NCBI RefSeq assembly: GCF_964204865.1
Contig: NC_135258.1
Location: forward strand, 13,941,001-14,005,000
Source: Styela clava
Taxonomy: Eukaryota > Chordata > Ascidiacea > Stolidobranchia > Styelidae
Reading direction: 5' to 3'
Length of the DNA stretch: 64,000 nt
A model generated the notes under the pieces. The model was not told the origin of the DNA. It saw only the letters and a program-made list of their open reading frames with translations, and searched no databases. How positions within the stretch are numbered: position 1 is the first letter of the stretch; every line of letters begins with the position of its first letter. The position numbers and the translations under genes were made by a program. Of the stretch, positions 35,665-64,000 are shown piece after piece.

Positions 35665-38194
35665 GTAACTAAATTCTGCCAAATATAAACCTACATTTAT
35701 CGGAACAAAAGATTTGTAATTGTAATCGATTTTTATTGAGCATATCGAAAAATATTTATAACGATTTAAATTTTTTAGATTTCGGCTGTGGAGGAATTCT
35801 GGTTTAACATTATCACATACATTGGCTGTGGAATTTCGATAACAGCGTTGCTAGTGACAATGACGACTTTTGCTGCTTTGAGACTACACAAATCTGAGGT
35901 GACGCTATTTTACGATAAATAAGTCACGATTATGTTTATTAGCCGTTAGTTTTATTTGCCGAATAAATTATTGTATTGTATATACCACAAAAATGTTATT
36001 TGATTCTCAACAAAAAATGTCTGGTTGCTAGCGTTTTGATAACCAAAACCGAAACTTTCTTGAATGTGTGTTTTCTCAGTGTTAGCCAGTTTTTTATTTA
36101 GACCGCATTTGTTTTATTAATATTTTTAAAAACCAATTAACACTTTTTTTTAATTATTCTTGATTCAGGTTACAATGTTTATTTAAATTTCAATGCTTTA
36201 ACTATATATACCAGAGTACACTAACTTACTGAATTAAATTTATGTTTCAGCGTGTTGTTCTCCTTTGGCATCTTTGTTTTTGCTTATGTATTGCACAACT
36301 TATTCTGGTAGCAGGTACGAATGCAGTAGTGGGCACGGTAAGTGTTATTTGTTTTAGTGTCTTTTTTATTTGCCACATATCTTTTTCCCTATTCGAGCAA
36401 AAAAAGAATCTTATCTAATTTATTATTGAACAACACTTTTTAGGGGATTGTAAGTATTGTTTCATCCAGGATATATCGTATGTATAATTATTATAAGCAA
36501 TTTGGAGTTAGAAAATAGACGCTTTAGGGTTGACGTTTTCATTTTACACATATCTTTTCTTGGACATAGTATCTCGAACAGCACAACCTCATTCACAAAT
36601 ATTCCTTATTTTTATTGTAATTCATCAGGCGAGCTGCAAAGCAATCGCAATATTGCTACATTTCTTTTTCATGGCTGCATTCTCGTGGATGTTAATGGAA
36701 GGTTGCCAGCTATATTTCAAAGCAGTTCGTGCTGTAAAAGGAGACTACAACTTCAAAGTTGTTTTAGGTGAAATTCAAATATTGCTTACATTTATAACTA
36801 TTAAACCATGCAAAGTAGACTGCAAACTTACAGTTTTGCTCACTGTCAGTGACCGCGTGTCCATTGCCTTGTTTGGGTCGAAAGATTTTAAGAACCCCTT
36901 AGAACAGGGGTGTTCAGCCTGTATTACAGGAGGGCCAGATACGAGTAACTGGGCGGAGCCGCGGGCCGCACCTAGAAACCCCAAAACCCAAGAAAAATCC
37001 AGCTTGCGAAAATTCTTCTCATAAAAATATTGCTTCGGCTAACGTAAGATTTTCTACATACGAAAGTCCAAAAACCGAAATAATGCGTGTAGTAATATTT
37101 GTTTATTTTAGATTATCGGTTTGCATACCCCTGCCCTAGAAAATATTAATAATTATAATTATAATTTTTCATAATTGATTTTGACAATGCAATGTATAAA
37201 TTCGCCTTCTTTCTCATTGGTAAGTGATGCTAATCAAATAAATTACCAAATTTCTCTAAACGTTGAACAAGATAGTTTTCGCTGTCTACGATATAAAATT
37301 ATTGCCGTTTTATTTACCTTCCTAGTGTTGTAAAACCGTATTTTCAGTTGCTGGATGGACTATACCAATCATCATCGTGTGCGCTAGCCTGGGTGCAGGA
37401 TATCACGGTTATGGTAATGGAAGGGGATGTTGGATCTCGACGGAAAACGGAATGATTTGGGCATTTATTGGGCCTGCTGTTGGGTTTATTGTGGTAGGCA
37501 TTATCTTCATCGCTGAATAGTTTTAGGTTCAGTTTTTACTAAAGGTAAAAGTGTAACATTTATTCAGATCAATTGTATTCTGTTGACCTTTGTAATGAAA
37601 GTTTTTCTCGGATTAAAATCGGTTCTCAAGAAAAATGAAGTAGAGAAAACAAAACGTGCTGCAAAAGCTCTTGCTTGCTTGATGCCTCTCCTTGGAATTA
37701 CATGGATATTTGGTTTGTTTGCTGTCGGCGAATCAACCAAATGGTTCCTCTACTTGTTCTGCATCTGTAACAGTCTACAGGTAAACATTAATATATTGTT
37801 AGTACATAACAGTTAAAAAGTATTTGATGTTATATACTTTTTCGAAGTTTTCGAGTTACTAGAAATTTATTGTATTTTGTTTGATCTATCGAATTCAAAC
37901 AGGGACTCGGTATCTTTGTTCTCCACTGCGCGAGAAACCATGAAGTCAGAAAAGCGTTCCTGAAGAAGTATCGGAGAAGTTTCATGTCGATTGGTCCATA
38001 CTCTACGTCTGGCTCCAGCCAGTCTGGCAAATCAGCAGATACTTTTCTCAAGTCCACTACTGATTCTCTTCCTATTGTGGTGAGTTTTGTTAGTGAAAAT
38101 TGACAGGTATGCAAGACCTATAGGCTTACCCCATTTTCTTTGATTTGTGCAGTTGATTAATTTCTCCAATTCGCTTATTTAGGCGTTCTAAAAG

Positions 38195-38236
<42 letters not shown>

Positions 38237-38731
38237 ATTACTGAATTGGTAGCATTTTGAAAACATTTTGTTGCCGCATGCCGCAATTTATATATCTCAG
38301 GTTCGATTTATATTTGACCTTTGGTGAGGCCACTTCCACCGCCTAGCCAAGTGATTATATGTAGGACGGCCGATTTCAACCCGATTCTGGTTCATCGAGC
38401 CACGTGACTTTTTATCTGAGCACGTGGCTACGTTCATAGAATGAGAATGTTTGAACCACAAACAGAAGGCATGCTAAGCGACAAACGCTTCAGGTCCAGC
38501 TTTCATTCAAGCGTGTATTTTTTCTCATGAACTGTTTTCAAATCTTTTAACCGGACAAGGCTGTGTATAATCTAATATTCTAATCAATTTGATTATTCAA
38601 TTTCAACTTCATCACTCATAATGAATATTATTTGAGAGGCAATACAGGAATTCGAACTTGATGAAATGTAGTCTATGTTGTATTATCACTCATTCTTACT
38701 GTGTTCTCTTATTTTCCAGGCTAAGTGGTAA
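30941..38731 (+). CDS. adhesion G-protein-coupled receptor (class B2), complete
   Basis: The product is about 675 residues. In order it has a signal peptide (MKIKMLFGS then FFVVIALFSC), a short Thr/Asn-rich stalk with N-glycosylation sites, a GAIN-like region (residues about 114-376), a GPS with four Cys and NHMT (cleavage predicted between Met363 and Thr364), a tethered-agonist-like TNFAILF, then seven helices and a Ser-rich tail ending AKW. Hallmark receptor motifs are LLHFFFMAAFSWM in TM3, GCWIS in loop 2, LLGITWIFG in TM6 and LQGLGIFVLHC in TM7. No other N-terminal domain (EGF, LRR, lectin, HormR) is visible, so the ectodomain is small for the family. It should act at the cell surface; the ligand and exact family (L, G, E or other) are undetermined. 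All junctions are GT-AG with matching phases. The gene is convergent with the ABCC1-like gene. Confidence 0.93.
32236..32438 (+). mobile_element. MITE with GTTCAAATGTAC ends, copy 2 (GPCR intron 3)
   Basis: Perfect 8-bp duplication gtgttaac at 32228-32235 and 32439-32446. The ends are GGTTCCGTTACATTTGAACC and, reversed, GGTGACCGTACATTTGAACC. The interior contains actaaccctaaccc. It matches 20519-20750 in reverse orientation along its whole length. Confidence 0.86.
36905..37133. mobile_element. hAT-type MITE in GPCR intron between TM3 and TM4 exons
   Basis: The left end is CAGGGGTGTTCAGCC and the right end is ...TTTGCATACCCCTG, 229 bp in all. The 8-bp flanks are ccttagaa and ccctagaa, seven of eight bases equal. 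The interior includes a GC-rich ggagccgcgggccgc block like that at 1-341. Confidence 0.75.
38201..38232. repeat. (TA)16 microsatellite
   Basis: Uninterrupted TA dinucleotides in the last intron of the GPCR gene. Other short TA tracts occur at 30010-30029 and near 52511. Confidence 0.9.
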
Positions 38732-39070
38732 AGAAAGTTCAATTACTCATTCTCATCAGCACTTATCTACCACATGAAAACGATTTTTGTCGGTAAGAGT
38801 CAAGGATGGGTAGTAAATACCTGGAGTTACCCTAATTGCTTCTAAATCAATTGTGTATATACTATATTAGTAGGTGGTCTACAATACTGAAGTACCATGC
38901 TTTTGTTTCAATCTTCTCGCTATTTTACGCTTCACATGACTATTCTATTTTCTATTTTCACTAACTTTACAATCTCAAATTAGTAATTTGGACAAACACT
39001 ATTTGGAATATTAACCAATTTGTAAACACGTCTCTTTGCGAGCTATTTACGTCTTTGTAGTAATATAAAG

Positions 39071-39366
39071 CAGGGGTGAACAACACGAGGCACGCGTTCC
39101 AAATTTGGCACGCCATACGCTCAAACGTGGCACGCGAATAGTTTTGTAAAAAAAATATTTATGATATACATTAAAATATCACGTTCATATCAAAATCAGC
39201 AGTTTTTTTTCAGGTCATTAAATTGTTTCAACAAAAAGATATTCGTTGTTAGGTATTGTTATTTCAATTTGTTTGCTTCACGGGAGTTAATTTACTATAC
39301 CACAAATTGTGCGTGGCACCCGACAAGATTATTGGCACGTATCCGCATTTGAGTTGTGCACCCCTG
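39071..39366. mobile_element. 296-bp hAT-type MITE downstream of the GPCR stop codon
   Basis: CAGGGGTGAACAAC at the left and GTTGTGCACCCCTG at the right form inverted ends. The 8-bp duplication atataaag is perfect (39063-39070 and 39367-39374). The interior repeats ggcacgc motifs. It probably lies in the 3' UTR. Confidence 0.88.
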
Positions 39367-39374
39367 ATATAAAG

Positions 39375-39471
39375 GACCTCCAGAAGTATTGGTGCACAAC
39401 CTGAACATAGTAGTACCAGGTTAGGGTTCAGGTTGTGCGCCATCTTGGTGCACATACTTCGGAAGCGCCAA
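39375..39471. repeat. foldback MITE-like repeat, copy 2
   Basis: Inverted arms gcacaacctgaac and gttcaggttgtgcgcc with outer ccagaagtat / atacttcggaag. Relative of 19608-19732. It abuts the target duplication of the 39071 element. Confidence 0.6.
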
Positions 39472-39679
39472 AATAAATACATTTGAACAGAAAAACACAT
39501 TTTATCCACCTTTTTGAAACACAACATCATTTAATAGAACATGCGGTTCATTTTGAACCACGGGCATATGGTCATCTAATCTGTACATATTTGTAATATA
39601 TTTTTATGTTGTTGAGTTTCTATTTCACTATTCTTACGGCAGAATTACTGTGTGTTCGATTTTAAAGTTGTAGAAACGC

Positions 39680-39693
39680 AATAAAACAATAAA
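39680..39693 (+). terminator. candidate poly(A) signals of the adhesion GPCR gene
   Basis: Two AATAAA hexamers (39680-39685 and 39688-39693), about 950 nt past the stop. Motif only. Confidence 0.3.
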
Positions 39694-40874
39694 TGTTGTG
39701 TATCGTTGCCTGAAATATTGAATCGCGTTGTTATCTCCAATATTTGTAACTCGAATCAGTTGATTTTTCAATTCACGTTGAACCAGAATCGCCACAGAAA
39801 CTGGAAAACCTGTGTACCTGTAACAGTGCCGCTTTGCCGATATGGAAGCCCAAACAGTCTCTTGAAAGCGGGGCCTACAGTCACAGTTATAATTAATGTC
39901 GCCTATTATGAGGGCTTTATTGAAATAGATAAACTGTGCCGTTCTGGGTACGGGTACGGTACTAGTAAGTCACGTTACCATAGCCATGTAGCTGTTTTAC
40001 TGTTCAGCTTCGTGTAGGATAACCTATGGTTTTCGGTGAAGCGATGATAAATTATCATACGTGTCCTTATATTTGAGCATAGCTCTCTTTTTGTTATATA
40101 TTAAGATACTATACAGACAAAGTTTTTGAAGGGCATTATCCCAGTGGTGACAACATGCAATGAACATAAATATTATAGCAACAAAATATTTAAACTTGAA
40201 TATCGGCTTGTCTGGTTAAGTCTGATTTGGCCGAACGAAACGTTGCAAAAATACATTTGTTTTAGTGTGCAGCAAGACTCGAAATATATAGAAAAATATT
40301 TTATTTGAACGTATAATTTAGAATTATTGAAAATTCTTACCACGATAAGGATTGAGAAGTTTTGATTGTATTTACGGGAATACATTGTGATTTTGTAGGA
40401 GTTCGGCGTGTGATGCGTACGTATCGGCAACGAATCACTGTTTTTTTTGTTCATAATACTCTGGCTCAATTAAAAGTAGCCTACTGACTCAATTAAAAAT
40501 TCTAATAAAAATTCTTGTTGATCATTTCGCCGAGAAAGCTATTTTCGTCACTCGATAGGGAGCGTAAATGATAGTCTAAAAAACCTCTAGCAAGATGATC
40601 ATTAAAAAAATTGACATAATATTTACAAAGGTTAAATTTTATTAATTTTTCATCAACAAATCACAGTAATTATTGAATAACATAAAAAAAATTATTGCAG
40701 TTGCAGTAATTTTATGAAATGAAAAATTAGAATTAAGTGTTTATACAAGTGTTGAATGGAACAAGTTGAATTTGAAGGTAGGAATAAATGGAACATACAA
40801 CAGATGTATCTAGCTCAAACGAGAAAATTTATGCTTTTTTGTGAAAAATTTTATCTCTATTGAAGTATACAGTG

Positions 40875-40880
40875 TTTATT
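40875..40880 (-). terminator. candidate poly(A) signal of the ABCC1-like gene
   Basis: TTTATT on the + strand, so AATAAA on the minus strand, about 150 nt beyond the stop codon at 41029-41031. Confidence 0.4.
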
Positions 40881-41028
40881 TATTTTTCATTTTTTTGAAC
40901 CTTAAAACAGGCAATTTGAAAGAATATTTGTTTTATCATCCAATTCTAGGCAAATAAACAACAAAGTAAACACGAGTATACGAATATGAATAATAAAAAT
41001 AGGAAAAGCCAAATACTAAAAGGAACAA

Positions 41029-57805
<16,777 letters not shown>

Positions 57806-60800
57806 TTTTGTTTCGGATGGTATTTCTCCGTTAGAATTATATTATCATATTCTAAGAATCTAAGTGACTGGTAACTAGTTAACAACTGTGAGAAAAATTC
57901 ATTTAGTCATTGTTGGGGGTTTATTTCGAACATGTGTAAACTTGAAAGTGTTTTGAATAGAATAACAAATATATTCAAATTACAATATACAAAATTCGAA
58001 ATGACAAATTTTGCACATAACAAAATGATTATGAATCTTTATATCCACCTGGACACATGCGTGCCCGTAAAGCAGTGCAGATCGCGATTTAAATTAGGTT
58101 TATACACTCTGAATATGTCTATTGATTTGAATTTCCCATTTTAATCGAAAGAATACAATTTATTCAATTGTAAAATCATGAAAAATTTTGATACTATTCT
58201 GTATTGCGGTATTGGGCGAGTGATAAAATTTATCAAAACAAAAGTACGTCACTATTTGTGGTTGTCTAGCAAATGATTGATTTCCAATATTAAGTAGTAA
58301 TAATGTACATGGTTTTATTATAAAGCAACTTGTCTTCATGATATTAAAGTATCGCCATGTTACAAATTTTTAGTATGATAAACCCGGGTAAACCAAAATT
58401 GTAAACTTTCCATAAAATACAAAATGCTTGGTTTATAATATTTTTATACGAACAATCCATTTAATGTATGAGTATTCATCAGAAGGCAAACATATTATGA
58501 CAATTCACAAGGCCTGAATTAGAAACCTGCTGATCAGTTGAGGCAGTTCAGACATTGCAACAGTAGCTTCGGATTTTGCAGTACTAGTTCAGAATCAGTT
58601 TCAAAAAATCCTATTATTTCCTGTTCACGTTTCCACGGAGTTGAGGCAACAATGCCGTGTGAATCACATTTGATTCATTATAATCCTTCTCAAAATGAAT
58701 TTTGTAGTGAGCTTTTGACTCATTGTTGAGCTTTTGACTCATTGTCATTGTAAATAAAACGATACGTAAAATTGGCAAATTGATGGAAATTGCAATTTGT
58801 GAAAATATTTATAGGCCTAAGATTTCATTGTTATATCATATTTATTTTCACCACAATTTTAGATATTTGTGGCCTGTATTTTAGAGAAGTAAGGTCCAAA
58901 CTTGCAATCCTATGTATGCAGCTGTAATGCGATAGCCGGACCTCCTCCAAATCGTGTTCTGACTAAACTGCATCAATCACACAACATAAATGAACTCAAC
59001 AATTTGCTGTTTCAGTTAAACTCTCTGGCTATATCGAGACCTTCTTGTTGTACAGATTTGACAATGCGCCCGTTCGTGTATATTTGACATTTTACGCTAT
59101 TCGTTTGTTGGCCACATTTTGTAAATTATGCAATACATTTTCTGGTCAAGGTCATCTATTCCGACGTTTTTTGCATTCAATTCATGAAATATATTCATTA
59201 CCTGTCTCAGTTGATTCTTTTGGTATGTTACGACTGCACTAAGCGAAATCGCTTTGTGAAATGATGTACGGTGGCTATAATTCACAATGTGGGTCCGCCC
59301 ATTAAAAGGTAACGACTACAACCTTCGATTTACATAAAATACAGGGTTGTCTACTGCGACGATTCGTATTTTAGACGGTATGTCATTTTTTTATACTGAT
59401 CTCTTGGTATCACAACACATTTTAACACAACATTTGATAAAACTGCAAGTCATCCTACGATCCCCTAAGTGAATTAGAATATCAATTAAACCATCTATAA
59501 TGCCTGGCCTGTACTCTGACCTCATCGTTCGATTTCGCTGTGTCATCTGAAATTACTGAGCCACTATGTTGAAATAACACGGACCTAGTTAATGTATTAC
59601 CTTGATTAAATACTAAAACGTTATGACATGCATTCGGTTCATGAAAAACAATGAAAGACTTAGGTCAGCAACATGACCTACTGACAGCTAAAGTAATATA
59701 CACTGACATCTTGTCAATGAGCGTTTTGGAAACGATTTTCCAAACCATGGCATTATTAGCATTGACCTAGTTTTTTAAACTGATTAATTTAAACCTTGAC
59801 CCCATTATTAGCAAATCGGTTTGTTATGTAATGACAAACACTCATTATGTACGTTTCCACTATTATGCAATATAAAAATAATGGCAGTTTATAAGAATAT
59901 TTATATATTATGTAATTTTTCTAATTTAATGAAAGATTTGTACAATTTGAATTGAAAATTATATGGTGGTGATATTTGCGTTTCAAATGCTCATTTTATT
60001 CTTTTTGAAAAAAAAATGTTTTGTTTCAAAATTTTGGTGATGATTATTGGGGGAGGCAGTAGGATGTAAGTCAATAAACAATCTTCAGTAAAGGGTAGTG
60101 ATGCCAGCTTCTGTTGGTTTGATGGTCACGAAACACTTTCATTATATCCCCATTGCCTGAGATTTGAACCCCCAATTTTATACACTCTTGTGATGAAATT
60201 GTTCTAAATATTGACCTTCAATTTGTTGAATGTTTGAAATGTGGTTACTACTACTGATATGAATCCACTGAAAATGTTCATAATTATACAAGATTTAGTG
60301 CATTACTGTCGCTTAAAATGATTTACTTTGCATTTGTTTGATCAAGTCTGATCGTATGAATATCACTATGTCACAGAGTGGATTACTAGAAGGCGATTTG
60401 CAAAATGTTGCAAAATTATTTTATATAGAACAATGATAGTGTCATTGATTCATTTAAAAGATATGTGGATTACTGACATTAATTTCAACGTGAAATTAAG
60501 TCGTCTAAAATACATTAGGTACCACAAATTTTGTTGAACAGTACGGACTTTTTATTAGTGATGATAGATATCATTGAATTAAATATAATTACATTTACGA
60601 CAAATACTACTACATTGTGATCTGATCACACTGGACACACCAGCAGAAGATACGTTCTAGTGCTCTTATACACTTCCCGACTAAATGACCACCGAATCAA
60701 ACACAGCGGAAATCCAGTAAACAGAGTCTGGAACATTCCGTCGTTATCTCACACGTAAAACGTTTAAACAAGAAAACTTTACGGGATCGTCACATTTAGA

Positions 60801-61398
60801 GTATCGGACCGCTCGTCAAATATTTACTCACAAATATAATAATTTTGAATACAAAAGAAGCTTTAAGCCACATCTGTAACTCCGGTAGTGGGTCACATCA
60901 TCACGAGCATTTTTCACACATGTCAACTTCCGTTGTCCCGTGTTAGCGCAAACATACAAATACACAAAATGGTATTTACATTAAATTACAAAATTCAACA
61001 TAATTGCTTGCTATGGTGTAACTTTTGTAAAAAAAAAAATAATTGAAGGGGCACCTATCAAAAGCAGAAAAAATAAAATAAAGTGATCACAGTGGAATGA
61101 ATTATAAAAACATCTGTCACCACAAGACTCCAGAATCTACGACGAACATTTTTTCTGATACAAATGGCTATGGCGTAACAACACTTAAGATAAGTCAGTT
61201 AAAATTTATGTGACTTTCACTTACAACTTTGGGAGCATGAAATTTCAAATACTCCGTGAAATATGACTAAAATCAGGAGGCCAATGCCCAGGCTCGTCCA
61301 TGGGACACATTTTTTCTGTCCCATCCCATGGGATTCCCATTGGAATACAATTCAATAAAAATTGTTAAATTTAGATTTAGTGTCTCCTAAATAGGACT

Positions 61399-61620
61399 AC
61401 ATGTACAAAAAGACATACATAACGACAAAATTCATCGACTTTGTTAACTTTGAAATACAGAACCAATATATACCTAACAAGAGAGCTATGCTCAAATATA
61501 TGGATACGAACATGTACAAAGAGACATACAAAACGACAAAATTCATCGACTTTGTTAACTTTAAAATACAGAACCAATATATACCTAACAAGATAGCTAT
61601 GATCAAATATATGGACACGA
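61399..61620 (+). repeat. tandem dimer of a 111-bp unit
   Basis: Two copies (61399-61509, 61510-61620) differ at few positions. Each runs from acatgtacaaa to atatatggatacga/atggacacga, so the dispersed-repeat start caagagagctatg is contained in each unit. Open frames on both strands here are by-products of the repeat. Confidence 0.85.
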
Positions 61621-62212
61621 AATCAACAACGAAATGTTTTACCACCTATTCTCCGAAAATCATACGGTATCCTGTACGAACCTGAACAGCCACGGTAACG
61701 TATCAGTACCTGTATCAGATTAACGTTACGCGGATTGTCCTAGCGTTTTCAGGCCCCGTGAAGATAATCTGGGCTACATGATTCAGAATTTAAAACCGTG
61801 TTCCTATGAGTAAATAATAATAAGGCGAAACTCTGGATGAAATATCAGATCTCATAGAAAATTAGGAAATAAATAAAGATAATAGCCTTCTGGCAAAAAT
61901 AAAACTTCAACCATTGAAAATTTTAAAGCAATTGGTTCAGAAAAAAAATGCGATTTTATCATGACGAAGAAGAAGAATATCAACAAGAACAACAACATAA
62001 TATCAAAACGATCCATAGGTCCATTCACGTGTCCAATAAATAAAAACTGATTATGAAATCAGGAGAGTAAACAAAACCTTGGATATGGCTCAAAACGTAC
62101 AGAATTTAAGGTGGAAGGTATTGCCAAAAGAAGTGGTACGTGTTTACTCACCTAAAATTATTGAATCAAGTCTCACACACTCGCACACACACAACCAGCT
62201 ATTATTTTTTTT

Positions 62213-62286
62213 TTGCTATGACGTCATAAAAATTATTGCCTTTAGGTGACGCTACGTGTCTATATATTTGAGCATAGCTCTCTTGT
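62213..62286 (-). repeat. inverted fragment of the dispersed atatatggacacg repeat
   Basis: Ends gagcatagctctcttg and contains atgacgtcataaaaattattgcc. This is the reverse complement of 47197-47265 with few changes, ggtggc/ggtgac apart. Confidence 0.75.
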
Positions 62287-63577
62287 GTAATTAAATTAGA
62301 GTATTGATACTGAGGTAGGTATTGGAATTTATTGGTTATAAGGAGCGTGATCAAGGATAAAAAAAATTGAAGATGTTTTTTCAAAGGATTCTTTGAGATT
62401 AACACAGAAGATTCATCAAAATCAGTCAATCAGAAACTTTTTCACATATTTTACGTCATTCGATGATTGTGATGTAGCCTGAAAAACAATCTGCGAGTAG
62501 GTGTATAAAAGATTGTTTTATGGATATATAGTGACCTATTTTTTATAAGGAAATAAATGAAATTGTTAAATTAATGTTAGGAGGTATTGATCATTCAATT
62601 CTTATCACTTTATATTGGTGTTTGGGGGATCCAAAAGCAATTTCTGTTAGGGACAAAACTGTCACACCATGAAAAAACATTCAACTTTGATCATATAACA
62701 CTGTCTACACTTTGTTCAACAAGTCAACTTCACAGCAATAGCTTACCTGAACACAAAGTGCATGCTTACATTAATCAAATTAAAATCACCAACACAAAAT
62801 TAAAAATTTAAAGAGCAGATTTTAATTGGTTCGCCATATGGATAAGCCGTCTTATCGTCTTTCCTCTCCCCCGGGATAAATATGTAAAATATCCTATCCT
62901 ATCCATAGCTCGACTGCTCGCCCAGTTACAATACTTGGTATCTGGCTTCTTGGTTTTGTTGTAACGAAAAATCGAACTAAACTTACATACTTACTAGGAT
63001 GTCAGCAACGTTGTACGAATATAGGTTATCGGTACCGGTATATATCTCCTAGTTCTGGCTCTTATACCATACTAACCTTATACATTATACCATATACTAA
63101 GCCAAGAATTCTTATATGCATAATTAAAATAGTGAATATGGGGGGAGCTGACTCTGATGACCGTATGGTCGTATCGCTCCTCCCAGTCTATACCAAAAAA
63201 CTCTACATGTCATTGAATATATTTGTATTGTTGCTATTGTTTCAGTATTTTTTTTTCTGGTTGACGAAAATAAATTTCTCTATCTCTCTCTCTCTCTTTG
63301 CCAGTAGTCACTCGCCATTCGCGACTTTTTCACACCTCAATGGCTGGCACACTCTTTAGCAGCGATCCGGAGCTGTTTTTCCGCGTGGGATGCCGATAAC
63401 GAAAGGAAATAACAACATCACTTTCTGCAAGATCTGTTCACTGCCGGGCTGGGCTTCTTCGGCTCCGACTTTTGCCTACGTTTGCCTCGTATCATTTGTG
63501 ATAAGGACCGAAAAATAATGTGATGGCTTCATAGTAATGTGATTGTCACACTGCTCATTTATTTCTATCGCAACGGC

Positions 63578-63719
63578 ATGAGTTGTCGTGCTTTTGAAGT
63601 ACTACAGTTAGGAAATCGAGTCCGCATATTTCCGCGCAAAATTGTCTTGACTGTGAGTGTGATTGCTGTATTATTTTTGTGCAACATCTTCTATTCAAGA
63701 CATCCCAATATAAAACCAG
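63578..63719 (+). CDS. candidate first coding exon of a type II membrane protein (truncated by window end)
   Basis: ATG at 63578 opens 47 codons: about 20 residues rich in Arg (NRVRIFPRK), one hydrophobic helix (IVLTVSVIAVLFLCNIFY), then SRHPNIKPG. The frame ends at ccag|gttaagt, a usable donor (phase 1), with a stop immediately inside the intron. A short basic cytoplasmic tail, a single signal-anchor and then the lumen is the layout of Golgi glycosyltransferases and sulphotransferases. That is a structural guess only, since the catalytic part would lie beyond 64000. A single chance frame cannot be excluded. Confidence 0.42.
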
Positions 63720-64000
63720 GTTAAGTTTTAACTTCAATATTTTATAGCTTAAGTCATTTCAGTCGCATTAGTCCATTGAATCTTAAAATGTAGGCTATAG
63801 CACCAAATGGGTGAGCGAACACGTACTACTTCTTTTATCAATACCTTTCCATCTAAAATCTGTACGTTTCAAACCTTACTCTAGGTTTTGTTCGCTTTCC
63901 CGATTCTATAATCAGTTACTTTTGTTTTTATCTATTTTTTTATCGTCTATTGCTGATTATGGAGTCGAAATAAACTTATACTTATAAACTTATATACTTA
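63720..64000. other. presumed start of intron 1 of the last gene
   Basis: AT-rich with no coding signal up to the window end. Confidence 0.35.

Larger units (their letters stand above)
35779..38731 (+). other. adhesion GPCR transmembrane and tail exons
   Basis: Exons 35779-35898 (TM1), 36251-36337 (TM2), possible 6-nt exon 36444-36449, 36629-36767 (TM3), 37348-37493 (TM4-TM5), 37568-37780 (TM5-TM6 and start of TM7), 37903-38079 (TM7 and tail) and 38720-38731 (last three residues and stop). The conserved disulphide pair is Cys in ASCK before TM3 and Cys in GCWIS. Confidence 0.9.
38732..41028. other. convergent 3' region between GPCR and ABCC1-like genes
   Basis: Holds the presumed 3' UTR of the GPCR gene (with candidate AATAAA at 39680 and 39688), two MITE-like elements at 39071-39366 and 39375-39471, the end of a dispersed atatatggacac repeat near 40055-40095, and the 3' UTR of the transporter on the other strand. 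No further gene seen. Confidence 0.55.
57806..63577. other. 5.8-kb region without recognisable genes
   Basis: AT-rich. The first part should hold the promoter of the ABCC1-like gene. I found no spliceable coding series; short frames at 58538-58729, 59045-59242 and 62587-62811 lack domains and homologous neighbours. Repeats occupy 61399-62290. Near 62848-62890 cctctcccccgggataaata resembles the sequence inside the 5.4-kb transposon arms (12065 and 16503). A (TC)n tract lies at 63283-63297. The DNA becomes less AT-rich from about 63300, just ahead of the last exon. Confidence 0.5.

Noticed and set aside
61399-61620. CRISPR-like direct repeats
   Set aside because: Two head-to-tail copies of one 111-bp unit without spacers, in an animal genome.
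61377-61685. Three overlapping frames of 66-94 codons with internal repetition
   Set aside because: They are produced by the 111-bp tandem dimer, which is a multiple of three and so repeats the frame.
63132-63359. 75-codon frame before the last exon
   Set aside because: Contains a T-tract and the (TC)n run; no domain and no suitable donor.

Overview
The window is AT-rich animal genomic DNA with many introns, GT-AG splice sites and abundant short DNA-transposon debris. All the recognisable genes are eukaryotic: Rab GTPases, an adhesion GPCR and an MRP1-type ABC transporter. I rebuilt the gene models exon by exon by joining open segments at GT-AG sites with matching phases. The gene content, compact introns and AT-rich repeats fit an invertebrate chordate, and a tunicate such as Ciona is my best guess. 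That guess is an inference and could not be tested here.

1-20 kb: a tandem array of three Rab29/Rab32/38-type small GTPase genes on the + strand, in units of about 5 kb. Copies A (1038-4047) and B (6220-9068) each have five exons and read as intact 198-residue proteins ending in a Cys-Cys prenylation motif. Copy C (11086-19052) is eroded. It lacks exon 2, its catalytic Gln is Gly, and a stop removes the terminal Cys-Cys. Its first intron carries a 5.4-kb inverted-repeat transposon that holds a 2.9-kb hAT-like element, which holds a 1.0-kb hAT-like element. Both hAT-like insertions have perfect 8-bp target duplications.

20-26.3 kb: no gene seen; it contains one short MITE of a family with a second copy at 32.2 kb. 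26.4-28.8 kb: a four-exon + strand gene for an unrecognised basic/serine-rich protein with a strongly acidic C-terminal part.

30.9-38.7 kb: a complete + strand adhesion GPCR of about 675 residues, with signal peptide, Thr-rich stalk, GAIN-like region, GPS motif and seven-helix domain, in 16 or 17 exons. One candidate exon is only 6 nt. 41.0-57.8 kb: a complete - strand 33-exon ABCC1/MRP1-like transporter of 1570 residues (TMD0-TMD1-NBD1-linker-TMD2-NBD2), convergent with the GPCR gene.

57.8-64 kb: mostly non-coding repeat-rich DNA, ending with a candidate first coding exon of a type II membrane protein (63578-63719) that runs out of the window.

The genes have no evident shared pathway. The array of Rab paralogues at different stages of divergence, the nested transposons in copy C, and the lineage-specific changes in the GPCR and ABC genes are the most noteworthy content.
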